Source of the DNA: Angiostrongylus vasorum
Taxonomy: Eukaryota; Nematoda; Chromadorea; Rhabditida; Metastrongylidae
Length of the DNA stretch: 64,000 nucleotides
Direction: 5' to 3'
Assembly: GCA_018806985.1 (NCBI GenBank)
Contig: JADANN010000099.1
Span: forward strand, 5,017,001-5,081,000
In this document: in pieces, positions 22,261 through 33,399 of the stretch
Layout: the number at the start of each line of letters is the position of its first letter
Position numbering within the stretch: position 1 is the first letter of the stretch
Notes under the pieces: model-generated
Told to the model about the DNA's origin: nothing
The model's database searches: none
Seen by the model: the letters and a program-made list of their open reading frames with translations, nothing else
Program-made: the position numbers and the translations under genes

Positions 22261-22862
22261 CTGTGCCGATTTCCTTGCCGCATCTTGTAACGAAACTCCT
22301 TCGGTTGTAGGATCGAAATTGACCGTAAAAGCTGTCGCAGAGGCACGCTGCGGACCTTAAACAAGACTTATCTATCAATGCCATGATTGATAACAAAAAT
22401 AGGTTTATGTATAGACCAAATACAATATAGCAATTAATAAATTTCAAGAAACCATCGACGAGCCCTTGAGCAGGAAACTTCGTTCAAAGAACATTGGAAT
22501 AACTGGCGCCCAAGACGAGCGCTCTTCTACGACTTCACAAAGTTCTCTACCACAAAGATTCTCATTAACAGCCGCAAGTGTTTTCCAATAATTGGAGTGT
22601 TCGAGAAATTGAGGACTTGAAGAAGTTGTAAGAAATATCGCATTACCACTACGTACATCTGGTTTTCTCTAACACTGTGACTTCATGTCTAAGTAGAACT
22701 CTACATTGTGCAGTTACCTAGCATTACCAACTAGTAGTATCGTCATCAACAATGCCTGCAACGAATATCCGTTACGCACAAACCTCTTTTTCTCAGCCAT
22801 TTTCTTCTCGTCTGGGAGCTTGCTGAGATCTATATCCATTCGAATGGACCGCGACATGTGTG
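22261..22862 (-). CDS. Two candidate 5' exons (start MSRSIRMDIDLSKLPDEKK) of an unassigned gene, possible downstream operon member
   Basis: The first exon begins after TTTGTTCAG at 22862 with an ATG at 22857-22855, a layout typical of a trans-splice site beside a start codon. It reads MSRSIRMDIDLSKLPDEKKM, AEKK, and ends AG|GTTTGT at 22784. A second exon, 22347-22261, follows CCGCAG, encodes RASATAFTVNFDPTTEGVSL and QDAARKSAQ, and ends CAG|GTTTCC. Phases of the two do not join directly, so a small exon between them is needed. The start lies about 190 bp after the stop of the upstream minus-strand gene, suggesting an operon. They may be the 5' part of the gene at 17.7-11.1 kb. The first exon shares RMDID-hydrophobic-SK with the neighbour's C-terminus. 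Confidence 0.42.
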
Positions 22863-23050
22863 CTGAACAAACAATATACTATACAAAGGTGAAAGTGAAC
22901 ATCAATTTACAACTTGCACAAGAGTGAAACAATTGTGTAAGCTGCTTACAACATAATATCAGGAGTGATACTAAACAAGAACACTGGGCACAACAAGTAT
23001 TCAGAAGAGTAAAATAATACTGATCATCAAACTTGGTTTAACAGTAGGCA

Positions 23051-24663
23051 CTAACTTCTCGGTCTCGGTGTTTCACTTTCGTCGATTTTGCTGAAGTCGA
23101 TGTCCATCCTTACGGCTTTTGCAGGCATCTGTCGAGTTCGCGACGACTCCGGCTCGGAAACTGTAGTGTTTTGTGCAGAGGCATGATGCTGAGGTCGAGG
23201 ACTACAAATCGACATCGTAGGAAAGTCAAAAATGCGAACAAGTCAAATAACAAAAAAAAGCAAAAGATTCAAGCCACTTTCGGAAATGCCGGAAATCCAA
23301 AACATTACGAATGGGTAAAGCCATACCTTTCCACTTCAGTCAGTGAGTCCACATGATCATCGCGTTGGCGACCCCACCATTGTGGTGGCCCTCCATAAAG
23401 AGGAGTTCTTTCGGCTATTCTGAAGCCATCACCACCTCCGGATTGACTGAAGCCATCAGTTGGCCTACCAAATTCACTGTTTCCTTGTCTATGAAATTCA
23501 TCAGGAATCCGCTGGAATTCTGAATTTGGCCGAGTAATGTCTCGCCTGAATCCATCTCGACCACTTTCGGGATCTTCGGGTTGACTGTTAGGACTGCAAC
23601 GATGAGGATTTTGTGAAGGGTTGCAATTCCTAAAGATAGAGCAAAATATTACTCGAGAAAAAGAACCGTCGCTTAAAATCACAAGGATATTTTGAGAACC
23701 GATAGTGTGGAATTAGTACCGATGCTGCTGAGCAACTGAAGGCGTCGAAGTGCAACCACGCATGCCTCCAAAAAATGTGGACTGTGTCGCCATAGACACA
23801 GATGGTGATGACGGCGGAGGATCTTCTGAGAAAAAAAGGTAATGTAACAGAAATCTGCAGTGAGTAAAAGATATTTAGAAGCAGCAACTTTGTCAACTCC
23901 TCCCACCCCAATAGTTTACCACCCTTATCGTACTTAGCGGTTGCCCACAGACGTCGAACTGTGATGTTGTAAATGGAGAATCCAACCGCAAATATAGAAC
24001 CAATATGAGGAATTTGGCATTCACATATGAAATCCCGGCTAAGAGCTAACCAATATTAGCAGCATCCAACTCTCGAAGAAACCAAGTCACAAGTTGTCAA
24101 ATACCCCACGATTCACAAAGACAGGAAACAACTCATGGTAACTATCAGGAAATTTCTTGGAACAGTGTTCTCTTGTGTGAAGCAGTGAAAAAACCTCGCT
24201 AAATCGGCGACATATAAATTAAATGTAAAATGTAGGGGCCAAGTGATTTATTGTGAAGTCGAGTCACATAAGTATTCCTGTGAGCAACCTCACCAAGTCT
24301 CCTATCATCGTCTCGCCTATCTTCAGGAGAGTTTGGTGACGGAGCGTAACCAGGACGAAAACCGTAAGGTACCTGCTGATAAGTAGCTATTGGAACAGAA
24401 TACTGTGTCTGCGATGTGGTCGACTGCATCACATAACCTAAATTACCCGATTTTGCCACGTTGACAGCTTAACGAACAAAGCCCTTTGACCAAATGATTT
24501 TTTAGATCACCTTGTGGTGGAACTTGTCCATACGGATAATAAACGGTTGGTGGATGATGGAAGTACATCGTTTGCACCGTGGGAGGAAAAAACGGTGTCT
24601 GTGGAACGATATAGTGCTGTCCAGTCGCTGGATCAATGAGGACTTGTCCTTGTATAGGAATGC
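23051..24663 (-). CDS. Last five exons of a Pro/Gln/Tyr-rich, largely disordered protein
   Basis: Exons 24663-24511, 24437-24294, 23825-23720, 23629-23327 and 23201-23051 join in perfect phase, with good GT-AG sites and a TAG at 23053-23051. About 280 residues are visible. The first part is rich in Pro, Tyr and Gln (LIDPATGQHYIVPQTPFFPP, YFHHPPTVYYPYGQVPPQ, YRxFRPGYAPSP-type), then a charged RRDDDRR, Ser/Pro segments, a Gly/Phe/Asp-repeat-like stretch (GFRRDI, GFSQSGGGDGFR) and a basic/acidic tail ending in RMDIDFSKIDESETPRPRS. Such composition is common in RNA-binding or condensate scaffold proteins, but no folded domain is visible. Upstream exons, perhaps those at 27-28 kb and 41 kb, are needed for the N-terminus. 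Confidence 0.72.
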
Positions 24664-25041
24664 CTGATATTATTATGATAATGTTATAATAATACAATAG
24701 TCTTTATTAATAACAAAAAAGGCAACACTACCAAAATGACCACAAATTGGTTACGCTAATTCTGATTCGAAAACATTAAGTAAAAACATGACACCCAAGC
24801 AAACCTCACTGATTTACAGAATACCTTGATCCACTGCCCTGACTATGCGAATAATTTAACATATAACGGGCGATGTTGGCTTTTTTGCTAAATGCCGAAA
24901 ACTTTTCGAGAATTAGAATAGCTGAAGAACTGCGCATTTGATTTTTTACAGAAGATGTTTCCCCTATTCGCTTTAGGCACACAATTAAAGCTTCATGTTT
25001 GTGAAAGATTGAAAGTAGAAGCTATATTTTTCACATTTCTA

Positions 25042-25195
25042 ATCGGGGCAGACTTTGGCTAGGCTGACCTCAGAACTTTAGGGAACCACAATGGCTAAAC
25101 CAGTAAAAATTCGAAAACTTCGAAAAAGTAGAAATTTTGCTGGGGCTCACACAACCAGTGAGGATGGGCGGGCCATCAAAGTTTCCAAGTAAATA
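25042..25195 (-). repeat. Partial R4 copy
   Basis: GGGGCAGACTTTGGCTAGGC, AACCACAATGGCTAAACCAG and GGGCCATCAAAGTTTCCAAG correspond to the tail-proximal half of R4. A further scrap lies at 25445-25490. Confidence 0.65.
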
Positions 25196-25935
25196 TTTCT
25201 AATCCAAGCGCAGCAAATTCAATCATCAGAACACACGGAGAGACACAGTCCTGCCCTCTACTACGAAATCCCGATTGTTTGGGTTTTTTGAAATATGAAC
25301 CTTAACGGAGAAAAAGCAGGAGAAAATACGTTCTTTGCTCTGCAGAAAATTAGAATTTTGCCACTGTAGAATATTTCGCCACTAGAGAATAACAGGACTT
25401 GGATGATGTTAATAAGCAAATGTAAATTTAACGATTGTTATCTCGACTGGACGGTCCGTCTTCACGAGTTGTGCAGACCCCAGTATATTTGCCATTCGTT
25501 TCTTTCCCTCGCAAAAGGGATCGTCCAAGTAAATAAGGACCTCGATTGGGGCATGTGTGTTCAGATTTGAAGTTCGAAACATTTTTTCGGCCACCTTTGA
25601 TTGTATACAGCGCCCATCGCCGGCTATGCGTCAGAGAATATTTCGCATAGAATTCCCCTTATCGATCTCCAGCCAGTACTCTACTGTAGATATATAGGAC
25701 TGTTTTGTCATCTTCCCTACTCACGAGAAGATGGACAAATGCTTCGAATTGTTGAATGAGCAGTTTGAGTACATCAAATTTAAATTTAAAATATAAATGC
25801 AATGGCAAGACTTGGCGCCAATCACTGTCCCATTGCCAACCCTCTCAATTGCGCGTAGTATTTCCCAGACCATCTGAAAATTGAGCAGTTCAGGCACTCT
25901 TTTAAGAGACCCATGAGCTGCTGAATGGACAAGCC

Positions 25936-26770
25936 ATGCATATTTATTCCTGCTTCATGTTCAGGGCAAGTCTAGAGGAATCGGTAGCGATAGTTGAAAT
26001 ACCACCCGATTCGCTTTGTCGTCAATTAGTTCGTAGCCGACTATATGACCGTCTGTGTGAAACAACAAATTGCGTAATTTGCATTTACGGCAAGGACGGT
26101 GAATACATCAGCTCATGTACGATATACCTGATCGTTTGTAATACTTGTGGTGGTGAATGTATTGGCTTAACGGGTAGACCACTATGTATCCGTATAAAAG
26201 AATATCTATATGGCAAACGAAAACCTAGACTAGGTACTTCATTAGGGGCACATAGGGTACAAAAACATGGCAGAGACGATTTTTATATTAAAGTCAATAT
26301 CCTCGCACAGGATGCCGAAACACCAACGCGTAAACTTCTACAGGCTTTTTGGATGAATACCAGGAACCTTAGAATGAAGAGCAGGGAGGAATGCCCGGAG
26401 ATCACACGTGATCTGGCCCCGTACCTTCATATCGGCTTTTGATGTGGAGTGGTGCATTTATCGACCATATGCGACTCTGATCAGCGGCTCTTCCTCAGTG
26501 GAAGGCACGTAATAAACGGTGGGTTTTTTTCACGAAGCTGTTGATCGTGTAATTGTGATTTAGATTTTCATCTTTCTCTATGTGTTATCGGAGCGTTTGA
26601 CTTAGTAAATTGGCTATCAATATACCCCTCTAGGCTCTGAAGAAGGCGAAATCCGCCGAAACGTCAGCTTTACCGGAATACAGAATAAAGTAGTATCTCG
26701 TGTTTGCTCAACAAGAATATCGAGAACTATTCGATCAATGCCGAGGTTAATAGAAAGTCGGTCGTGGGAG
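25936..26770 (+). mobile_element. Penelope-like retroelement: GIY-YIG endonuclease end plus hammerhead-like 3' terminus
   Basis: An open frame to 26442 encodes the C-terminal part of a Penelope-type protein. Hallmarks of the GIY-YIG fold are seen: a YLIVCNTCGGECIGLTGRPL strand-turn pair (Tyr-Leu-Ile in place of GIY, Cys-Ile-Gly for YIG), then RIKEYLYG, and a GAHRVQKHGRDDFYIKVNIL block. Cysteines before the fold match the CCHH-like linker of this group. The untranslated end has GGCTCTTCCTCAGTGGAAGG and the core CTGAAGAAGGC ... GCCGAAACGTC at 26637-26665. The reverse transcriptase is missing (5' truncated). This is the best preserved copy here. Confidence 0.82.
26637..26665 (+). ncRNA. Hammerhead-like ribozyme core in Penelope 3' end
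   Basis: CUGAAGA matches the CUGANGA box; GGC pairs with GCC as stem II around a short loop; GAAAC and the cleavage-type triplet GUC follow. AGGCU before the core can pair with AGCUU after it to give a 5-bp stem I. Stem III would be minimal, but ACGU is self-complementary, so a dimer could extend it. One extra A lies between the first box and stem II, so activity is uncertain. Confidence 0.5.
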
Positions 26771-27013
26771 TATTCCGAATTTTCAAATACATCTGGAAAT
26801 AAAGTCTTCAGAGAACCGAAGACGATGGCGAAACTTTGAAAACTTCAGAAAATCCCGCTTGCTTAGCTACTTTTGCGTTTGGAGAAAAAAAAAGGAACCA
26901 TGATACAAAAGGCGAACGAAGCGTATCCTTAAGTCTAGAGAAAGAACAGGATCTCTACTGTCCTCAGTGCACGTCGTGAAATATATGTTGTACACCTTAC
27001 TCAAACTACTTAC

Positions 27014-28113
27014 CACGTACAGCCGAGAACTGAACAACTCACTTCCTTGCGGAATCACACGCGGTTGAGAATGATGACATCCAACGTCATCCCTTTTCGT
27101 GGTTGTAGCATTCGATGATGGATGCACGCTCTCTTGTATTTCAGATTCCTGAATTGGAATTCCTAGTTCCTTTCAAGTATTGTTTTATTGCACTATTTTA
27201 TTGCAACTTTTTTTAGCATTACGCTAATATAAAGGATAAAGGATGAAGCTCTCAGCGTTGATCAATCCCTGAGCGACGCGCCATGCATACGACTTCATTA
27301 AGCATCGTCGGAGGTGATTAAATGCGTATCTGGCCTGTACAGTGACTCGTGGTGGCCCACCAGCCAGCGCGGCTATGGAGAAGTGTGGTAGCAATTTGCC
27401 GACCCCCGGAGGAATGGAAGGCTTGATGGACCAGGGGGCGCGGGGATCGATCCTATCCGATCACTGTGCTACACGCTCCCCTCACTTTTTGAAGGTTCGG
27501 GAAATGTGGAAACGAATGTGAGACAGTCATATGACCAGAAGTATGTAATCAAAAACCGGAAGAGGGAAAACATGCGCTTATATCGTCGAAATACAAAACG
27601 ACTTACCTTGTGTATACCTACCGGGTAGGAAAAAAAGTGATCGGATACGCCTACCAAAATAGGAAGTAAAATATCTATGAAACGATTGCCGAGCAATTAG
27701 GGAAGTGATAAACTGGATGGGAACAAATCAGCTTGATGAAATGGAACATCGAATGCCTAAGCGATAAATAAAGCCCGCAAAGACCATCCTCCACGAAAGG
27801 CGGACAGATTGTATTTCACTTTAGTTTCTAAAATAAACAGCGAAGGAATTCCTAACCCGCTGCATAACGTCGTCGCTATGCTCTCTTCGGCCACCAATCA
27901 GTGAATCGTTTGAGCTCATCATTTCAAGTTCTGGCAACACCGACACTGCAAGGCAAATTAGTGAAAAAAATGGCAAGCCAACGAATACATAAAGGTAACG
28001 GAAAACCAAAACATGAGAAGAATTTTCTATAATGACTTACATGCACAGTTGGCTGACCATCGTTTCCTACCACATTCCGTTGGCCGGACGGAAACTGGAC
28101 GGAGTAGATCGGT
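27014..28113 (-). CDS. Three internal exons of an unassigned gene
   Basis: Exons 28113-28041 (after TTTCAG, to CAT|GTAAGT), 27945-27857 (after TTGCAG, to CGG|GTTAGG) and 27148-27014 (after ATTCAG, to GTG|GTAAGT) agree in phase. Readable segments are SVLPELEMMSSNDSLIGGRR with EHSDDVMQR, and ESEIQESVHPSSNATTTKRD with VIPQGSELFSSRLYV: hydrophilic, Ser-rich, probably disordered. The first of the three also has a second open frame. They lie between the exons at 41 kb and those at 24.7-23.05 kb on the same strand and could belong to the same gene, though an exon is missing before 24663 for phase reasons. No family recognised. Confidence 0.48.
27230..27480 (-). repeat. SINE-1 copy
   Basis: AAAGGATGAAGCTCTCAGCG at the tail end, AATTTGCCGACCCCCGGAGG in the body, GGGATCGATCC near the head. 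The B-box region is slightly shortened. Confidence 0.75.
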
Positions 28114-28403
28114 CTGAAAGAAAGTGTTATGCCTATTCACCGGCAAGAAAATGGATCTTAAAGAAGAAAACGATGTGGTGGACCTGGAGAGTCACAATAC
28201 AGTGTGCTCTTAAATGCATAAACGGTACGATATTTTATCATAAATAGGTGATAATGTCCTAAATTAGAGCTCAAGCTGGCTGGGCTCACTAACCACTATT
28301 TCAAAGTAGGCCATACCAGTTGCATATAACTTGAAAACAAATCATAACAAGTCTAGACGAAGATGGGCAGTACCATTGCCATACGGTTTCTGTAATTTTG
28401 TTG

Positions 28404-28720
28404 GCAGCGTGTGAAGCGCTATGGTTGCAGATGCCCTGCCATCCAAGCGCATGCTATGTCATTCCACCTGGAACAGGCCGACCAAGCCTCCCATCTCTCC
28501 GGTGTCGGCAAATTATACCAGACTTCCATGGGAAAACCTCGCTCCTAACAAAAAAGAGATTTCCGAGATTCCGGCGAAAACATACTGAACCAACATTCAA
28601 GACCATTCACGAAGAAGATGAGATCCTCAAGTACCATACCAATCACACGCAAATCCGTACACCTTTACAGATGAGGAGTTCGAGAAAAGGAATCCAAAAA
28701 GAAGTGCTGGTATCAGTATA
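28404..28720 (+). repeat. SINE-1 head fused to a SINE-2-like 3' piece
   Basis: GTGTGAAGCGCTATGGTTGC and CCAAGCCTCCCATCTCTCCG are SINE-1-like up to about 28525. The 28600-28720 part (CATTCACGAAGAAGATGAGA, CCTCAAGTACC) resembles the 3' half of SINE-2. It is possibly a composite or two adjacent insertions. Confidence 0.45.
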
Positions 28721-28899
28721 TAAGTGAAGTCGTATCATATAAATAAAGAAGAAACCATGACAATCTGACACATAACCTATTCGTTTTTCGTGTGAAACCT
28801 CTGTCATTACCGCCTCTTCAGAAGTGTGGTCCTCATGCCAGGCCGATCACTAGATTGTTCTCGAAACGTCACAGGATTTTCGAACAGTGTACCCATCTT

Positions 28900-30590
28900 G
28901 ATAACATGAGAATTACCTTCTTAAAGAAAAGCAACTAGGTCGAAAAAAGTACTACCACACTTTCCACAATCTCTTAGTACCAAACAGCAAATTTACGTGC
29001 GCCCAATTCTACACTTATTATCTGCGCTTAAGAGTCCCACTTTCCAGTCCTAAACTCGAACAGTTCACTAAACCGTAATGATGCTGAGATATCTGCAAAA
29101 CTCCGGAGCGCTGGTGTCTGCGGTGGGGACCGAACACGCTATTACCCTTTTCGGGGGCTAACGCGTACACCACCACCCATGCGAGTCCTTCGTTTCGCCT
29201 TTCTCTCGACCGTGTTATTGACCAAAAAGTTCAGTAAATCGCTGAAGGGCACATTCTTCAAAATGAACTTCACGGATTCTTATTTTCGCTCACATGAATA
29301 AAATACGCAATGCAGTTCTCTACAAAAAGGGGTGAAACAACCTTCCGATTCAAACGACAATTCATTGAATAGGAGCCAAAGAATAACCGGAAACGATGCT
29401 ATGAATGGAGAATATGGCAAAGCCATTCTAGCAATGACCACAAGAAGTGGGAACTCGTCCCAGGCAATGAATTAACTGTCCTTGAAAGTGCCGTAAAGCA
29501 CATAGGTCAGTACACAGACATCCGGTCTTTTCTTTCGAACAAAAAAAAACGACCCTTGTGCTATCCCAAAGGGAATTCATTATAAGCTTAATCCGAAACC
29601 AGACCTTAGAATAAATGCATGAGGGCTAAATCGCTGCGCCAATCCACTTGTGACATGTGATATCCTCAAAACCATGTGTGACATCAGATAACGTCACATT
29701 TTAAGCCAACTTCTAGTCAGTAAGAACGAACCTTAATATTAACTTGAAAAACGATCCCACCTATCCTTAACACAGTGCTGAGCGAAAAGTCCTTACATGA
29801 ACTTCATCGTCAAAGCAAAACTCTAAAACTCTCAGTGTTGAACGACGGTTTTTAAAAACTATTGCCACAACATCCGCAACGTCCCCAAGGTTCTCTGATC
29901 CACAAGGTATGCCTGTGGTGGTAACGGCCTGGAGCAGACTTTGACTACGCTGATCTCAGGACTCCGGGGAACCACGATGGCTAAACAAGCAAAACTCCGA
30001 AACAATAGAAATTACGTTGAGGTGGCACAACCGGTGAGGGCGGGACATCCAAGGATCGAAGGATTGTTGCAACATATTTCAGCGACGTCCAGCTCTTCAG
30101 TAACAGAAATTTCTTACCAGCAATAAGATTCAGCAAAAAAGAAAGTCTTCCGTTATGTTTTTTGTGAATTTCCAGACTATCCTAACAGCTAGTACTATAA
30201 CATCAACAAGCTTGATTACTTTTTAAATCCGTCCATTGAAACAATCAGTAAACTAGGTTAAACTGGCTTATCTCCGTTAACATTTGGTGGGCATGAGTAA
30301 CGTGATTGAAAAGAAAGGATATCACAAAAAGAGCACAAACATGTCCGACCTACGAAGAAGGTACCGTAAAATCATGGAAATGAACGCTACTTAAGACCTC
30401 CATGACCCTTCTAAGTTCAGAAAGAGCTTCAAACTAAACTGGCGAAATTTGCGAAACCAAAAGTTGACAGAATATTTATACTCGAAATGTGTGACAAAAA
30501 ATATTGTTTCCGCTTTTAAATACCATCAATAGCAGAATAAGTTTCAATTTGGAAACGTTTGTGGCTTTTCGTCGCTCTATGAACATATTC
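28900..30590. other. Intronic/intergenic stretch with R3 and partial R4
   Basis: 29075-29225 is a minus-oriented R3 copy (GATGCTGAGATATCTGCAAA, GTCCTTCGTTTCGCCTTTCT). 29895-30065 is a partial minus-oriented R4 (GATCCACAAGGTATGCCTGT, GGGAACCACGATGGCTAAAC). The remainder shows no exon I can support. Confidence 0.5.
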
Positions 30591-30800
30591 CTCGAGATAG
30601 CGAACGTACTGCAGGAAGAAGAACATCGATCCCATAGTCAGAAGAGTTCTTCACGAAAAGCCTAAAAGAAAGGTACGATGCTCAACGAGTCGCTAGAGCG
30701 AGCAGAACCCACTGGGCTACTCTTGCACGCGACAGAGAGAAATGAAAAATTTACTGGAGCCTGCTGGAGGCACTCGACGATCAACGGGACGACAGGTGAT
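30590..30800 (+). mobile_element. 3' scrap of an RTE-type LINE
   Basis: Plus-strand pieces encode FFTKSLKE-like and ASRTHWATLARDREK segments typical of the C-terminus of hookworm RTE reverse transcriptases. The same block recurs at 50345-50410. Confidence 0.6.
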
Positions 30801-31479
30801 ACAGGTTGTGAACCTATGGGTTTGATTTAGCAGTGATCTGTGGATTCAATAATCACTTCTTGGAGACCGAAGCGGCAACATTCGCCAGTGGTATTGCAAA
30901 GTGAACCGATTTCGATCGAATCCTATAAAAGTGTTTAAGCGGTTAGATTCCTGGAAATCTGAAGGCCACCCTAGTGACATGAGTGAGTCATACGGGCACG
31001 GATCACCCTTATACGAATTCTGATGAGCTGCTGATTATCCATAAATAAACAAACCACACATAAATAAAGACGACGCGCAGGTAAATTACACGGGAATGAT
31101 GTCACCATCTGCTGGGACCGACAAGTTTTTAGAAGTTCCCTCTCATAAATTATAACCCATGAAGAAAGATGACCTCCTTTGGAACACCTACTCGACCTCA
31201 GTTCATGTGTGCTGGGTCAAGTACTCTACTGTGACAATCAATTGACTTGAGAGTTAACAAGTAAAGGCTGAAGATCAATGAACAAATCCAGGTGATCAAC
31301 TCTACCTAATAAGTACTGTATGTAACTTCTTATAAAGCCGTCCAAAAGCTTAAAACACAGAATCAAACGGATATATTTAGGATTAAAAACGTTAAGCACA
31401 GTTCCGTAAAGATCCCATCATACCCTTCCTGACCATCCTCCACTCCAATGTTATTCCTTACTATATACGTAGGCTTTTC

Positions 31480-31738
31480 CACTAGGAAGCCCAGCTAAGA
31501 GTAAACCAATACTAGGATCCAGCACCATCCTGGTCTCAAGCTAGTCGCATGGTGGCAAATCCCCATCTGATCCATAAGGGCGGCGATTGACGGTGGTGGT
31601 GACCACCTCGGGTAGACTTTGGGTAGGCTGACCTCGGGACTCCACGGAACCATAATGGCTAAACCAGGAAAACTCCAAAAAAAATAGAAATTGTGCTGGG
31701 CCCCGCACAACTAGTGAAGACAGGCCATCCAAGTAACC
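31480..31738 (-). repeat. R4 copy (5' truncated)
   Basis: AGGAAGCCCAGCTAAGAGTA to GACAGGCCATCCAAGTAACC, with GACTCCACGGAACCATAATG in the middle. Confidence 0.75.
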
Positions 31739-32828
31739 AACTTTATACGTATAACATTCAGCGATTTAAGTAAGTACGAAGACATTTAGTAACGACATCT
31801 AGCTTGACGAAGGTAAAGCCATTGATTTCTAATAGATGGGAAAAACTTGGAAACGAACCAGCAATGCCGCGACAGATAAAAGACGAACGGCGTGAATTGC
31901 AATCGCCGGTCGTGTTTGCGCACCGAGAATTGATCGCTTGGTGGACGAGGAAGCGACGGCTTCAGGAAGGCATTAAGGTAGAACTTAGTGTAAGAACTTC
32001 CCTCTAAGTAACCGGAAAGTAGACTGACGAACAACAGAACACTTGCGAAAAAAAAGCGGTTCTCTTTGCTATCGCTTCGAAAATCGATCCGCGACCGGGG
32101 GAGAAGTGGTGGCCAATCGATACGGGAGCCGGCTAGCCGGTGACGAATGCTCTGTAATGGTCAGGCCCGGATGCGATCCTACCTGATTCAGGGACGGCGG
32201 CTGTTCCATGTCCATTCCACGTGATGGAAAAAAGATCAAGAGCCAGTGCATACGAACTTGAGGGGTGCAGGTGCCTAGTACCCCTTTCAATGACGTATTT
32301 TTCAGTAATGTAAAAGAGGTGAAAATATTAAAAATGCTATTTTTAAAGTCTGAGAGCTATCTGTAGTGGAAAGAGTAAAAGTAAGGAAGACTCCTTTGTA
32401 CTATGCATAGAAATGGGACAAGTATGACTTCAGATTTCCAGCTGGAATCTGACGGGAATTTACAAGATGTTTTACTAATGGATATCGATCGGTTCTGGGA
32501 AAGAGGGGCTTTGTTAACTTGTTCAAGAATGCTTCCTCTAAATGAGTAGTTACATCGTAAACGAAGATACAAAAAGAAGGATGAATCGATATTTTCGAAG
32601 TTAGGGAAGAAAAAATCTGACACTAATCTTGGCCGGCTTATTTAAGAGATCCTCACAGACAACCCATTAGGTTGGTTTGAGATTCTCTCAAGAACAGCTA
32701 GCATCCAAATGGCTACCAATAATTTGAGATCGATTCTTGTGTGAAGCACCTGGAAAGCGTTATGAAGTGACAGGCGGGAAGAGTTACGCCTTTTTTTAAA
32801 GCTCCTTGGTCTCGACCACCACGCTGAC

Positions 32829-33089
32829 TTTCATGTTAAGATGATTCTATCAATGGCTAACCCTCGCGGTAAAAAGGGTCTAATTTGGGCTAAACAGCTA
32901 CATACCGAATTAAGATTACTACATGCTGAAAGAGCTAGAGAGGCTAGTATACCGTCGAGTTTTCTAAACTCTGGAGGTTCTATCAAAACTTTTGCAACTG
33001 TCAGCACTAAGTGCTCACTCGAAATTTATGAAGAACCAGCCGAACAGTCGAAACATCGCCTCTCACTTTGTAGTGGAGGTGATCATTAA
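32829..33089 (+). CDS. Unassigned 80-residue open frame
   Basis: From an ATG at 32841 (upstream frame open to near 32829) to TAA at 33087. It reads MANPRGKKGLIWAKQLHTEL with RLLHAERAREAS after the second Met, then a Ser/Thr segment and IYEEPAEQSKHRLS. Codon use looks coding-like and the N-terminal half is helical and basic. There is no clear acceptor, family or neighbour; a transposon-derived remnant is as likely as an exon. A SINE-1 begins 50 bp downstream. Confidence 0.22.
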   Translation, partial: FHVKMILSMANPRGKKGLIWAKQLHTELRLLHAERAREASIPSSFLNSGGSIKTFATVSTKCSLEIYEEPAEQSKHRLSLCSGGDH

Positions 33090-33137
33090 CGAACTGCTCC
33101 CGCTTGTGTTGAGGTTGGAATATCAGTAAAGAGTAAA

Positions 33138-33385
33138 AGGATAAAGCCGTTGATGAATCCCTGAAGAATGGGCCATGCATTCGGCTTCATCAAGCATCAC
33201 TAGAGGTGATGGAATGCACATCTGGCATGTACAATGACTTGCGCCGATCTAGCGATCTATCAGTGTAGTGCCGCTATCCTCCCAGACAAGTCTCGTGCCA
33301 GTTTGCTGAATCAAACCAACCACCATGTGTATATTGAACAGCAGCCACTGCGTACAGCCACTGGGCTACACACAACCTTGGAAAT
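33138..33385 (-). repeat. SINE-1 copy, diverged
   Basis: AGGATAAAGCCGTTGATGAA (tail end), CCCAGACAAGTCTCGTGCCA (body) and a decayed head near 33340-33370. Confidence 0.65.
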
Positions 33386-33399
33386 ACAAGTACTATAGC

